This document shows, one piece after another, positions 45,675-54,850 of a stretch of 64,000 nucleotides of DNA (the stretch's first letter is position 1; every line of letters begins with the position of its first letter). Made by a program: the position numbers and the translations under genes. The notes below the pieces were generated by a model. It had not been told where the DNA came from. It worked only from the letters and a program-made list of their open reading frames with translations, and ran no database searches. Source of the DNA: Sphingobacterium griseoflavum (GTDB lineage Bacteria; Bacteroidota; Bacteroidia; Sphingobacteriales; Sphingobacteriaceae); the NCBI RefSeq assembly GCF_014653155.1, contig NZ_BNAF01000002.1, forward strand, positions 62,001 through 126,000, given 5' to 3'.

Positions 45675-47225
45675 TTATTCATTGGTATTCCACCAAATCT
45701 TGGTACTTGTCAAATCGTCACCCTGATTCGTCAATGCGCGTTGATAGTTACCTCTATTGGTACTCTGTTCTTTCAGTGGATAAATAAATCGCACGGGCAA
45801 CGCTGACCCCACCTCTGGCGTAAAACGATAGGTTTGCGTAATGCCTCCCTGTATTCCAGACCATATGACGTCGTCTTTTTTCACCAGAAACAACGGATAG
45901 CCTGTCCGCCGTATCTCGGACCACGCCTCTACACCTTGGTTGTACAAGGCTAGATATTTCTGTGTCAGCACACGTTCTTGATTTGCCGGTGGAAGTGCCG
46001 CAATGAATGCAGCAACCTCCGTGCTACCGACGCCCCATTTCTCCAATGACGCGCGCACACCGGTTTCGTACGCCTGTTGGTCCCAAGATTTGTACTCGGA
46101 GATGAGGAACTGAACTTCTGCAAATTCCTGCAGGATCTCCGCATAATCTGCGGCGTTCATTATCTCCCCCGGTAAGGAGATCGAGTCTGTCGGAAATAGA
46201 TTGCCCGCCGCTAAGGGCAAACCATACGGCTGCCCCACATACGCCCCTTTAACATTGGGCTTCGCATATTTGGCCAATCTCGGATCTGCTACCGTAAAAG
46301 GACCGCGTTTGCCTTGCAACGCTTCGACTAATACGTGAGATACCGCAAAGTCCTTCCTGTTGGCGATTACAGTTGCACGATAAAGCGGCGCTTCGTTCGG
46401 TGAGGTCGTCGTATACCTGAATGTCGCATTATCTGCATTTGACGTAAAAACGCCTTTTTTCAAAGCATCTTCGATATGTTCTGTGGCCAAAGAAACATCT
46501 TTCTTGGCAATTCTGTTGGCCATCCGGAGGCGCAAGGAGTTTGCAAACTTCGCCCAATTTGCGTTTTTCCCATGGTAAATTATATCAGCAGCACCAAATG
46601 TCGTGGCCGACCCATACTTGAGGAGTGTATCGGCCGATTGTTGCAGCTCGTTCAGTAGATCCTTATATATCTTCTCCTGCGTAGCGTAAGCTGGCGTTAA
46701 ATTATCTGGGCTCTGCTGTAGCGCTTGAAAATCCGGATCCGCATTGCCATAAGATTGATAGGGAATATCACCAAATACATCAGTTAGGGCTTGGAAGGCG
46801 TAAGCCTTCAATATACGAGCCACCGCTATCTGGTTGGCATTCGTTCCGGCTGTGCCCGCTGCCGCAATAGCGCGCGTAGACTCGTCGGTATTTAATTTAA
46901 TAATCTCGTTGAGGTTGTTTAACGCCTTGAACAAACCTGTCCAATAATTATCGGCATAGCTGTTGGTAACAACGTAGCGCGATTGATCTGTATAAATGTT
47001 TTGGCTGAAATACTGTGCATACAGCTGCGCACCACGCAGATTCATTTCTTCATTGCGTAAGGTATTCATCAACTGCTTTTCTGCACTCACTAATATGTAT
47101 GGTGTGGACACCGCCGAAGGGCGATTTGGATCGGTATTTATTTCACTAAAAATATCTTTTGAGCAGCCTGCCAATACTGCAGATCCAACAATTCCCAGTA
47201 TATAAATCAATTTAACAACTTTCAT
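45675..47225 (-). CDS. SusD/RagB family outer-membrane lipoprotein
   Basis: This 516-aa surface lipoprotein has a type II signal (lipobox VLAGC, Cys21). The mature part is TPR-rich helical, with GVEAWSEIRRTGYPLF near the C-terminus and NLNEIIKLNTDES and ILKAYAFQALTDVFGDIPYQS in the N-terminal half, typical of the SusD-like group. SusD forms the lid on the SusC channel and captures nutrients (glycans or peptides). It starts 5 bp after its SusC partner's stop. Confidence 0.94.
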   Translation of the reverse strand: MKVVKLIYILGIVGSAVLAGCSKDIFSEINTDPNRPSAVSTPYILVSAEKQLMNTLRNEEMNLRGAQLYAQYFSQNIYTDQSRYVVTNSYADNYWTGLFKALNNLNEIIKLNTDESTRAIAAAGTAGTNANQIAVARILKAYAFQALTDVFGDIPYQSYGNADPDFQALQQSPDNLTPAYATQEKIYKDLLNELQQSADTLLKYGSATTFGAADIIYHGKNANWAKFANSLRLRMANRIAKKDVSLATEHIEDALKKGVFTSNADNATFRYTTTSPNEAPLYRATVIANRKDFAVSHVLVEALQGKRGPFTVADPRLAKYAKPNVKGAYVGQPYGLPLAAGNLFPTDSISLPGEIMNAADYAEILQEFAEVQFLISEYKSWDQQAYETGVRASLEKWGVGSTEVAAFIAALPPANQERVLTQKYLALYNQGVEAWSEIRRTGYPLFLVKKDDVIWSGIQGGITQTYRFTPEVGSALPVRFIYPLKEQSTNRGNYQRALTNQGDDLTSTKIWWNTNE

Positions 47226-47230
47226 TTGTT

Positions 47231-50200
47231 TTAGAATTTAACGTTTACATTGAACCCAAAAGTGATAGGAACCGGAATGTTCCCTCCTTCTATCCCTTGC
47301 ACATTTCCGCCACTGGAGGTGAATTCAGGATCGATATATTTACTTGTTGTGTAAATATTCCATAAATTCCTGCCATAAACGGATAGACCGAGATTTTTGA
47401 TTAATTTGGTATCCTTCAAGGGAATGGTATACCCCAAAGTCACCTCCCTTAGTTTGATAAAAGTGGCATCGAAAATAGAAAATGTTGTCGGCCCATTATA
47501 CTCGTTTCTTGCCCATTGTTGCGCCGTAATACGGGTATCATTTTCTACTGGATTGCTGACATGGTATGTACCATCTGGATCGAAAGTCACGTCGGCCTTC
47601 ACACCGTCGAGTACCACGCCCGTTTCACGTACGTTATCTGCCGCTGTCTTGTCCAGGATGCCGGCATACATCCCAACCTTGTAGGTTTGCGAGAAGAATT
47701 TTCCTCCTACCCGACCATCAACCAAAAATCCGAGATTGAAATTTTTGTAGACAAAATTGTTTTGAAAACCGAAAAGAAACTTTGGCAATACAGAACCGAG
47801 CGGCACCAATTGCGAGGTCCGCATATACGTACCATCAGCCTGCACGACACGCTGTCCGTCATTTGCATATACAAAATCATATCCTAAAAGCTGCCCATAG
47901 GGCTGCCCTTCGCGTGCGACAAGATTGACGAGCGTGTTGCTTAGGCTTAGGGTGTTCACGAGATCATCTAGTTTGACAACTTTGTTTACATTTCGTGCCC
48001 AGTTGATGTTCGTGTTCCATTGAAAATTTTCTTTGCGTATCGGGGTAGCATTTAAGATGATTTCAACACCTTTATTGTCGACACGTCCTGCATTGAGGAC
48101 TTTAGACTCATAACCAAACGCAGAGGATACGGGTACAGGCAATATTTGGTCGCGCGTTGTGTTGTTGTAATACGTCACATCAAAGCCCAAACGGTTTTGA
48201 AAAAATTGCATGTTTAAACCAGCCTCCCATGATTGTGTGATCTCCGGTTTCAGGTTTGCATTGTTGAGGACTGCCGGCAAACTGTATGAGGGTACGCCCG
48301 CAAAAGCTTGTTCCGCACTATAGACCTTATTCAACATGTACGGGTCGGTATCATTGCCCACCCAAGATACCCCTGCACGGACTTTCGCAAAAGATATCCA
48401 ATCAACTTGGCGTATCGCGTCGAGCTGGCTAAACACGAAGCTACCGGATACAGAAGGATAGAAGTACGAGTAGTTGTTACTTGGTAGCGTCGAAGACCAG
48501 TCGTTCCGAACAGTTGCATCTAAATACAATACATCTCTATAGCCTAGTGAGGCACTTCCAAACAGCGAGCCTATACGCCGCTGATAGCGATAATTTTCAG
48601 TCAGCACGGATGAAGCATTTTTCAAGTTATAATAGTTGGGAATAATTAACCCGCCTTGCGTGACCGCATAATTAACTTTACGTTTCATATCTCGTATGTT
48701 ACCTCCTATTAGCGCGTTTAACGAAAAGTCCTGCCACTGCTTCTTTGCCGTCGCGATAAATTCATAATTGTATTCGTTGAGGTTGTTGCCTGCTTCCTCA
48801 TACTGCGACGCGCTTCGGGAGTAGACAGCGATCCTATCTTCGGAGCTAAAGCTGTAGACATCCCCATGCACCTTTGCTTGCAAATTCAACCAGCTGGTTG
48901 CTTGGTAATCCAAGCCTACATTGCCGTAAATCCGGTCTCGCTGTTCTTCCATATAGCTTTCGTATGCGGACCAATACGGGTTGTCAATAAAGCGGGTGGC
49001 CTCCGCTGCAGGCGTGTTCTGCCAGCCCGTTCTGTTCCAGGCCAAAGGTGTGCCATCGGCCCGTTTATAGTTTTCCAACAATTTGTAATCCACTTGTACT
49101 GCTCCCCACTGAAATGCTTCCAGCATAATATTTCTATTGGAGGCGCCCGCCCACGGCTTGCCTAACGACTGATTATTTACATAATTTAAGACGGAGCTTA
49201 CCCGCAGTTTGCCCAATTGCGTGCTTCCAGAAAAGTTTAGGCTGTTGCGTCCGAGCGTTGAGTTGGGCGTGGTGCCACGCACATTCTTATTGGTATATGA
49301 AAGGCGGTAACTTGTCTGTCCACCACTCCCTGCGATGGCCAAATTATTGGTATTGGCTAAACCTGTACGGAAGAAATAATTCACATCGTTTTTAGGATAC
49401 ACCCACGGCGTGGCTTGCAAATATGTGGATGCATCCTCCGGGTTCAGGCTATACCACTGTAGTACAGGGGTGCCATCGAGTTTTGGTCCCCAGCTTTCGT
49501 CCGAGGCATAATCGACTATCTTATAATCCATGCCATTAATATTGACGGTTTGAAATGCAGTAGCATACCCCTGTCCATAAAGCTTTTGCCTTGACGGCAG
49601 CCGAACAATCTGTTCAAAGTCCATTCCTGTATGAAGAGAGATGGAGGTCTGTTCGCCGAGCTTCGCCTTTTTTGTGGTGATCATAATCACGCCGTTAGCA
49701 GCTCTTGAACCGTATAAAGCCGCAGAAACCGGACCTTTCAAAACCGAGATATCAGCTATATCATCTGGATTGATATCCTGGATCAAATTTCCCACATCCT
49801 TTCCCGCACTACCATTGATTGTAGCAGAAGAATTGAGATCCCTGTCGTCCAGTGGCGTGCCATCAACAATATAAAGAGGCTGATTATTGCCAGAAATCGA
49901 ATTAATACCACGCAAGGTAACACGGGTCGATCCTCCCATATTTCCGCCAGAGCTGGTCACCTGCATGCCTGCTACCTTTCCAGACAACGCGCTTAGTGCA
50001 TTGGTTGGACGGGTCTGCAATTCAACACCTCTCACCTCTTGTACTGCATATCCTAAAGCCCTTTTCTCTCGCGAGATACCTAGCGCGGTAACGACGACCT
50101 CTGTTAGCTCATCCGCTTCTGGAACTAATCGAACGGTTACCGTCCCATCTTTCAAATCGGTAATGGTATGCATCTCAAATCCGATGAACTTTACGGTAAT

Positions 50201-50413
50201 GGATGGATTTTCTTCCTTTACAGTAATGGAAAAGCTACCATCACGATCGGTGATTGCTTGGACTTTTGTATGGTTGTCCGTAACCGTTGCGCCTACAACA
50301 GGCTGATTATTTTGGTCAATTACGCGACCCTTAAGTGAGGTTTGCGCATATAGCTGCCCCGTCATGGAGGCAAAAGCGATCCCCACTATACTTAGATAGT
50401 TTTTTGTTTTCAT
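47231..50413 (-). CDS. SusC/RagA family TonB-linked outer-membrane protein
   Basis: This 1060-aa protein has a signal peptide (cleavage after LYAQ), an N-terminal carboxypeptidase-like regulatory domain (LKGRVIDQNNQPVVGATV), the SusC signature EVVVTALGISREKRALGYA, and a plug domain (LSGKVAGMQVTSSGG, LRGINSISGNNQPLYIVDG). A 22-stranded beta barrel ends in FGFNVNVKF. It imports large substrates with TonB energy. No ECF sigma/anti-sigma pair, SusR-like regulator or glycoside hydrolase is adjacent, so the substrate is unknown. The leader is about 140 nt from the likely -7 box. Confidence 0.95.
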   Translation of the reverse strand: MKTKNYLSIVGIAFASMTGQLYAQTSLKGRVIDQNNQPVVGATVTDNHTKVQAITDRDGSFSITVKEENPSITVKFIGFEMHTITDLKDGTVTVRLVPEADELTEVVVTALGISREKRALGYAVQEVRGVELQTRPTNALSALSGKVAGMQVTSSGGNMGGSTRVTLRGINSISGNNQPLYIVDGTPLDDRDLNSSATINGSAGKDVGNLIQDINPDDIADISVLKGPVSAALYGSRAANGVIMITTKKAKLGEQTSISLHTGMDFEQIVRLPSRQKLYGQGYATAFQTVNINGMDYKIVDYASDESWGPKLDGTPVLQWYSLNPEDASTYLQATPWVYPKNDVNYFFRTGLANTNNLAIAGSGGQTSYRLSYTNKNVRGTTPNSTLGRNSLNFSGSTQLGKLRVSSVLNYVNNQSLGKPWAGASNRNIMLEAFQWGAVQVDYKLLENYKRADGTPLAWNRTGWQNTPAAEATRFIDNPYWSAYESYMEEQRDRIYGNVGLDYQATSWLNLQAKVHGDVYSFSSEDRIAVYSRSASQYEEAGNNLNEYNYEFIATAKKQWQDFSLNALIGGNIRDMKRKVNYAVTQGGLIIPNYYNLKNASSVLTENYRYQRRIGSLFGSASLGYRDVLYLDATVRNDWSSTLPSNNYSYFYPSVSGSFVFSQLDAIRQVDWISFAKVRAGVSWVGNDTDPYMLNKVYSAEQAFAGVPSYSLPAVLNNANLKPEITQSWEAGLNMQFFQNRLGFDVTYYNNTTRDQILPVPVSSAFGYESKVLNAGRVDNKGVEIILNATPIRKENFQWNTNINWARNVNKVVKLDDLVNTLSLSNTLVNLVAREGQPYGQLLGYDFVYANDGQRVVQADGTYMRTSQLVPLGSVLPKFLFGFQNNFVYKNFNLGFLVDGRVGGKFFSQTYKVGMYAGILDKTAADNVRETGVVLDGVKADVTFDPDGTYHVSNPVENDTRITAQQWARNEYNGPTTFSIFDATFIKLREVTLGYTIPLKDTKLIKNLGLSVYGRNLWNIYTTSKYIDPEFTSSGGNVQGIEGGNIPVPITFGFNVNVKF

Positions 50414-50556
50414 TAGAAATACTTAGGGTTGAAAATTCTTTTACAAGCTGTTCAATCGTTATCGGAGAATAATTTTCTATCAATTATCTCCTAAACACAT
50501 TCGATAGATAAACGCAATAGCCATAGTTTCACGGTAGATGTAAATGATTTGATCGG

Positions 50557-50564
50557 CAAATGTA
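50557..50564 (-). promoter_or_regulatory. -7 box upstream of susC
   Basis: TACATTTG on the minus strand matches TAnnTTTG, 143 bp before the SusC ATG. No -33 TTTG is found at the expected place. The remainder of the 285-bp intergenic region is A/T-rich, without another clear element. Confidence 0.42.
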
Positions 50565-50698
50565 CATTTATTCCATTAACTTAGTAGACTTTAAAGTCAG
50601 AAAAATGTAAAGCCTAGCACACTATAATAAAAAACCCTGATTTGCAGGAGAATAAAATTTAAAGAAACCTTTAGCAAACTGATACGTTATATGTGGGT

Positions 50699-51304
50699 AT
50701 GAAAAGACTACCTATTTTAAACATGCTATTGGGATGTTATTTGTTTTTGGGGTCGTGTAACAATGCCCAGCAAGACAACAAACGACCTGTTAGCCCTCGT
50801 ATTGACGACAGCACGCATGATGCCAAACTACAAGATTCTGTCCGCTACGAGCTTATCCATGATACAGATTCTATACCCGGGAATATCGACTATGCTGTTG
50901 CTTCCCAACTTAAGGAGCCGATACAAGCTATGGCTGCATTTTACGCAGCGATGGGCGGGAGCGGCTGCGATGGCGAAAAATGTAAGCTAACGACAGCTTT
51001 GGGGTTAGGAAGACAGGGGTCTGATGCGCATCAGACACTGATAACGAAATATTTCCCAAACGATAAAGTTGCGCAAACTGTTGTTGAGCAAGATTGTTAT
51101 CTACGGCCTAGTGGCGCTTCCAATTTCTCTGATTACGACTACCTGCGTATAACAGAATATGGGGATAGCGTTCGTGTAGACTATAGATTGTTGCAATACA
51201 GCCAAGGGAAAGAAACTTGGACCGAAGGTCCTGACCTTTATGTCTTGGAAGACGAGGTTTTCCATAAGGTTAAGCGTAACTTATGGACATTCGTGGAAAA
51301 ATAG
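50699..51304 (+). CDS. Lipoprotein of unknown function
   Basis: I do not recognise this 201-aa protein. It has a clear lipobox (LFLGSC, Cys20), an Asn/Gln/Asp-rich spacer and a globular domain with paired cysteines in GGSGCDGEKCKLTTALG and a later QDCYL, suggesting disulfides in an exported protein. I chose the ATG at 50699; a GTG two codons upstream is possible. It stands alone between divergent susC and the AI-2E family gene. Confidence 0.75.
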   Translation: MKRLPILNMLLGCYLFLGSCNNAQQDNKRPVSPRIDDSTHDAKLQDSVRYELIHDTDSIPGNIDYAVASQLKEPIQAMAAFYAAMGGSGCDGEKCKLTTALGLGRQGSDAHQTLITKYFPNDKVAQTVVEQDCYLRPSGASNFSDYDYLRITEYGDSVRVDYRLLQYSQGKETWTEGPDLYVLEDEVFHKVKRNLWTFVEK

Positions 51305-51359
51305 AGACGACTGTCTGTATACATATCAAGAGATAAAGCGAGATTTCACATAACGAACT

Positions 51360-52430
51360 ATGCAAACCCGCACTAATGTTTATCAGCTTTTGGCAATTGC
51401 TGTTTTTATCGGCGTCATCCTGTATTTTGCACGCAATATTTTAGCTCCCATTGCTATAGCGGGCGTGCTCGCCATGCTGTTTGTTGCGCCCAGCAACAGG
51501 CTGGAACGACACAAAATTCCTCGTTGGGCGACTGCTTTACTTGCCATAATCGTTTTAGTGTTGGCAGCCATAGGCTTATTTTTCTTACTAAATTGGCAAT
51601 TACAGAGCTTTTCGGATAATTTGGATGCCATCAAAAAGAACGTCATGGAAGTACTAACGCGTGTTCAGGAGTGGGTAGATGATAGTTTTGGAATTGATAA
51701 AGACCAACAAAAGGCTATCGCTCAAGAAGAGATGAAAGCGGGTCAGCAGACCATCGGTCTGACGACAAGCTTTGCTGTTGGCTTTTTTAGTATGTCCGTG
51801 GACACCTTACTCGTTTTTGTTTATACTTACCTATTGCTATTTTACCGAGCCCGCATAAAGAATTTTATCTTAAAGCTTAGCAAAGATACGGGCAGGGCCA
51901 AAACGCAGGATATCTTAGAATCTTCTACGCAAGTGGCCGCCAAATATGTCAGTGGGCTTGCAAAAATGATTGTTGTACTTTGGATATTATATGGAATAGG
52001 ATTTAGTGCTATTGGTGTTGAAAACGCACTGTTCTTTGCCATTCTCTGTGGTTTACTCGAGTTGATCCCCTTCGTAGGTAACCTGACAGGTACTGGCATC
52101 ACTATTTTGGGAGTTATCGCACAAGGAGGAGAATCAGGCATGATTCTTTTAGTGATCGCTATCTACGCCCTTGTTCAGTTTATACAAACATATCTCTTAG
52201 AACCGCTCATTGTTGGCAATGAGGTTAACATAAATCCCCTTTTCGTGATTGTAGGCCTTGTGGTGGCGGAAGCCATATGGGGTATTTCAGGTATGGTATT
52301 GGCCATCCCCGCAATCGGAATCTGCAAAATAATCTGTGATAGGATTGATTCGCTCAAACCTTACGGTTACCTGATCGGCACAGAAAAGAAAAAGAGATTA
52401 AATTTGAAAAAAAAGAGCATAAATCGTTAA
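51360..52430 (+). CDS. AI-2E family (PerM/TqsA-like) transporter
   Basis: This 356-aa protein of about eight TM helices belongs to the AI-2E/PerM family. The N-terminal hairpin (YFARNILAPIAIAGVLAMLF), a middle cytoplasmic/periplasmic charged segment, FAILCGLLELIPFVGNLTG and YLLEPLIVGNEVNINPLFVI are the family signatures. Members export small molecules or ions (AI-2, indole, Na+/H+); the substrate cannot be assigned. No luxS is seen in the window. Confidence 0.9.
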   Translation: MQTRTNVYQLLAIAVFIGVILYFARNILAPIAIAGVLAMLFVAPSNRLERHKIPRWATALLAIIVLVLAAIGLFFLLNWQLQSFSDNLDAIKKNVMEVLTRVQEWVDDSFGIDKDQQKAIAQEEMKAGQQTIGLTTSFAVGFFSMSVDTLLVFVYTYLLLFYRARIKNFILKLSKDTGRAKTQDILESSTQVAAKYVSGLAKMIVVLWILYGIGFSAIGVENALFFAILCGLLELIPFVGNLTGTGITILGVIAQGGESGMILLVIAIYALVQFIQTYLLEPLIVGNEVNINPLFVIVGLVVAEAIWGISGMVLAIPAIGICKIICDRIDSLKPYGYLIGTEKKKRLNLKKKSINR

Positions 52431-52474
52431 CGCCGCGTTAATCCTAATGCATGATGGCGGCTGTGCCAACCGTC

Positions 52475-52505
52475 GTTGGTATTCGCAAAGAATCCCTTAT
52501 CTTTG
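52475..52505 (+). promoter_or_regulatory. Promoter of the LytS/LytTR pair
   Basis: TATCTTTG (52498-52505) is a perfect -7 box, with GTTG (52475-52478) 19 bp upstream, three of four matches to TTTG. The ATG follows 20 bp later. Confidence 0.65.
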
Positions 52506-52525
52506 CTTGCAAAACAACGTAGCAC

Positions 52526-53569
52526 ATGGGTTTTGTACAAAATAGACATCGCTATCCATTAAAGTATTGGACAAAACGAAGTGCGATCTTTTCGCTCTGC
52601 ATCGTCTCTATCTTAGTTATAGACTCACTTTATAAAGACCAAGGCCGGTTTTGGCTGAATACCGCAATCGCATTTGCTGGTTTGTTCGGCGTGATCATTT
52701 GCAACCTGCTGCTTCATGTGCATTTCGATGTAAAAGATCCAATCAAATCGCCGATAAAGGTCAAAATATTCGGTTATGTTCTAACCTTCGGTATTTGCCT
52801 GATGATGTTAGCGTTTTCTGCACAACTGGGAATGCTGACACACGAAGAATGTCGTATCATACAGGGTTCATCGCTCAATTTCTTTCTACTGTCCGGATTT
52901 CGCGCGGCCATTCTAGATTTCATTGTGCTTTTATGGCTGTATTTCTTAATGAACGATTACTTTAAAAATCAATTAGAACTGGAACGTTCGAAATTAGACA
53001 AACTTAAAGAACGCGCTGTAAACCAAATGCTGAGACAACAGGTGCAACCACATTTCCTTTTCAACGCGCTTTCTAGCCTAAAATCGCTTATTAAAAAAGA
53101 TAGCACGATGGCAGAATCATATCTTCTTCAACTTTCGGATTACCTGCGCGGCAGTTTTATGACGTCCGACGATGGCCTAGCAACGGTCAAACAGGAGTTA
53201 AAGCTGTGTGAAGATTATCTATCTATGCAAAAGATACGTTTTAAAGAAGCCATTCAGTATAATATCGATGTATCAGCAAGCAGTTTCAAGGCTCATCTAC
53301 CGATATTTTCCTTGCAGCCTTTGGTTGACAATGCCCTGAAACATAACCATTACACCATTGAAAACCCTTTGCATATTGATATCAGCCAGCAAGAGGGCTG
53401 GATTATCGTACGTAATAATGTCTGCGCGAGAAAACAAGCCACCGAAGATACCAACAACTACGGACTTAACAACCTCAAAGAGCGCTTCAGCTACTATATG
53501 AAAGATAGCGTCATTATCCAAGACCAAGGATCCTGTTTTGAAGTACATGTCAAAATCATTCACGCATGA
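52526..53569 (+). CDS. LytS-type sensor histidine kinase
   Basis: This 347-aa protein has four N-terminal TM helices (about 15-155), a short coiled coil and a His_kinase domain of the LytS/YehU class. The phospho-acceptor lies in QQVQPHFLFNALSSLKSLI, followed by SDYLRGSF, EDYLSMQKIRFK and the ATP-binding Asn in LVDNALKHNHYT. GLNNLKERFSYY is the G-box region. It overlaps its regulator by 4 bp (ATGA). Confidence 0.92.
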   Translation: MGFVQNRHRYPLKYWTKRSAIFSLCIVSILVIDSLYKDQGRFWLNTAIAFAGLFGVIICNLLLHVHFDVKDPIKSPIKVKIFGYVLTFGICLMMLAFSAQLGMLTHEECRIIQGSSLNFFLLSGFRAAILDFIVLLWLYFLMNDYFKNQLELERSKLDKLKERAVNQMLRQQVQPHFLFNALSSLKSLIKKDSTMAESYLLQLSDYLRGSFMTSDDGLATVKQELKLCEDYLSMQKIRFKEAIQYNIDVSASSFKAHLPIFSLQPLVDNALKHNHYTIENPLHIDISQQEGWIIVRNNVCARKQATEDTNNYGLNNLKERFSYYMKDSVIIQDQGSCFEVHVKIIHA

Positions 53570-54321
53570 GAACAATTATCATAGAAGATGAAGATCTGAC
53601 AGCGGAAGATCTTGGGTTAACATTAAAGCGGATAGAGCCCAAAACAAATTTATGTGCTCGTCTTTCCAGCGTGAAGGAAGCCGTATCTTATCTCAAAACG
53701 AATCCTTCGATTGACCTAATCTTCAGCGATATACAGCTTGGCGACGGAGAGTCTTTTGATATCTTCCGACAAGTACCACCGAAAGTGCCCATCATCTTTT
53801 GTACAGCATATAACCAATACATGTTGGAAGCCTTCCAAACATTTGGATTGGATTATATACTAAAACCATTTTCGGATGACAGTATAGCAAAAACACTGGC
53901 GAAGTATCGGTTGCTACAACAGTCCTTCAACCCAAATACGTTGGAAATGGTGCATTCGGTGCAAGCTAAACATCCGGTCGAGAGTAGGAAAAAATCACTC
54001 ATCGTGATCAGTGGCGATAAAATTATCCCCATTCAATTGCATGACATCGCGATGTGCTATATCGAGTACGATAATATTTTCGTGAAGACTTTTGCTGGGA
54101 AAGATTTTCTGGTTAACAAGTCGTTGGAAGAGATGGAACATATGCTAGGTGACGAATTCTTCCGGGTTAATCGACAAAATCTTCTAAAAAGGACGGCAAT
54201 TGCCTTTGCCAATACGAGTTTGTCGCGAAAACTTATCTTAAATCTGCATGTGGATCATCCTACAAAAATTTCGGTGAGCAAGGAAAAGTATCAAGCCTTT
54301 ATACAGTGGTTGGAAGGTTAA
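53566..54321 (+). CDS. LytTR-family response regulator
   Basis: This 251-aa protein has a receiver (TIIIEDEDLTAEDLG; D55 in LIFSDIQLGDGESF; K in YILKPF) and a C-terminal LytTR DNA-binding domain (IIPIQLHDIAMCYIEYDNIFVK, then LVNKSLEEMEHML and FFRVNRQNLLKR). It is the partner of the LytS-type kinase. LytTR regulators bind direct repeats; targets here are unknown, but the small gene just downstream is a candidate. Confidence 0.93.
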   Translation: MRTIIIEDEDLTAEDLGLTLKRIEPKTNLCARLSSVKEAVSYLKTNPSIDLIFSDIQLGDGESFDIFRQVPPKVPIIFCTAYNQYMLEAFQTFGLDYILKPFSDDSIAKTLAKYRLLQQSFNPNTLEMVHSVQAKHPVESRKKSLIVISGDKIIPIQLHDIAMCYIEYDNIFVKTFAGKDFLVNKSLEEMEHMLGDEFFRVNRQNLLKRTAIAFANTSLSRKLILNLHVDHPTKISVSKEKYQAFIQWLEG

Positions 54322-54489
54322 CCATACCGATCATATCCATTCATTTCACCGACAAAAATGTCGCTTCGGCCTAAGATTTGTCCGCTTCAGCCGATTTCCA
54401 CCTTTCGGTGTAGGACAATCAATGCATATTTGCAGTGTGTTAGCATCATTGATCGGTGCTTACAGGCTTATCAACAAAAATCGTTTACC

Positions 54490-54762
54490 ATGAAGAAGTA
54501 TGTATTGGTTTTTAAAACCTCTATCCGAACAATTTTGGAGCGGTCCCATCTCATCGCAAAGCTTTATACCGTGTCAAAAGAAGTAAAATTTGCGACGATC
54601 GATTTAGATGATGAAGACTTTATTCTGCGTGTCGAATCGACGCTTCGCAACGAGGATTTCATCTCTCGCTTTCTTCAGCTAGAAGGCCATCAAGTTTCCT
54701 TTTTAGCCGCGTTCGAGAAAGATGATCTTGGTCGCCCCCTATTGCAATCGGCCTATTACTGA
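54490..54762 (+). CDS. Small protein of unknown function (possible ferredoxin-like fold)
   Basis: This 90-aa protein starts MKKYVLVFKTSI and has a pattern of strand, helix (SHLIAKLYTVS), strand (EVKFATIDLDDEDFILRVES), helix and strand (HQVSFLAAFE). The order resembles a heavy-metal-associated (HMA) ferredoxin-like fold, but the metal-binding CxxC is absent. That resemblance is inference from secondary-structure reading. I chose the ATG at 54490 and not an upstream in-frame start at 54358, whose 44 residues look non-coding. It follows the LytTR gene by 168 bp. Confidence 0.6.
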   Translation: MKKYVLVFKTSIRTILERSHLIAKLYTVSKEVKFATIDLDDEDFILRVESTLRNEDFISRFLQLEGHQVSFLAAFEKDDLGRPLLQSAYY

Positions 54763-54789
54763 TATTGTTGGCCACTATCGCCATGCTGT

Positions 54790-54836
54790 ACCTTTAGCTT
54801 GCCAAGCTTTCTTGCAAAGCTTGGCAAGCTAAAGGT
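54790..54836. terminator. Perfect 21-bp hairpin between convergent genes
   Basis: Bases 54790-54810 are the exact reverse complement of 54816-54836, around a 5-nt CTTGC loop. The stem contains two AAGCTT-type and TTGCCAAG blocks. No T-tract follows on either strand. It may be a very stable bidirectional terminator or a transcript-end barrier. Confidence 0.6.
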
Positions 54837-54850
54837 GTGCTAGCAACATG

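Noticed and set aside
47397..50306. Several plus-strand open frames opposite susC
   Set aside because: All are antisense shadows of the SusC gene with no start signal or family match.
52427..52441. TTAACG/CGTTAA hairpin at the end of the AI-2E family gene
   Set aside because: A 6-bp stem with a 3-nt loop and no T-tract; too weak to support a terminator.
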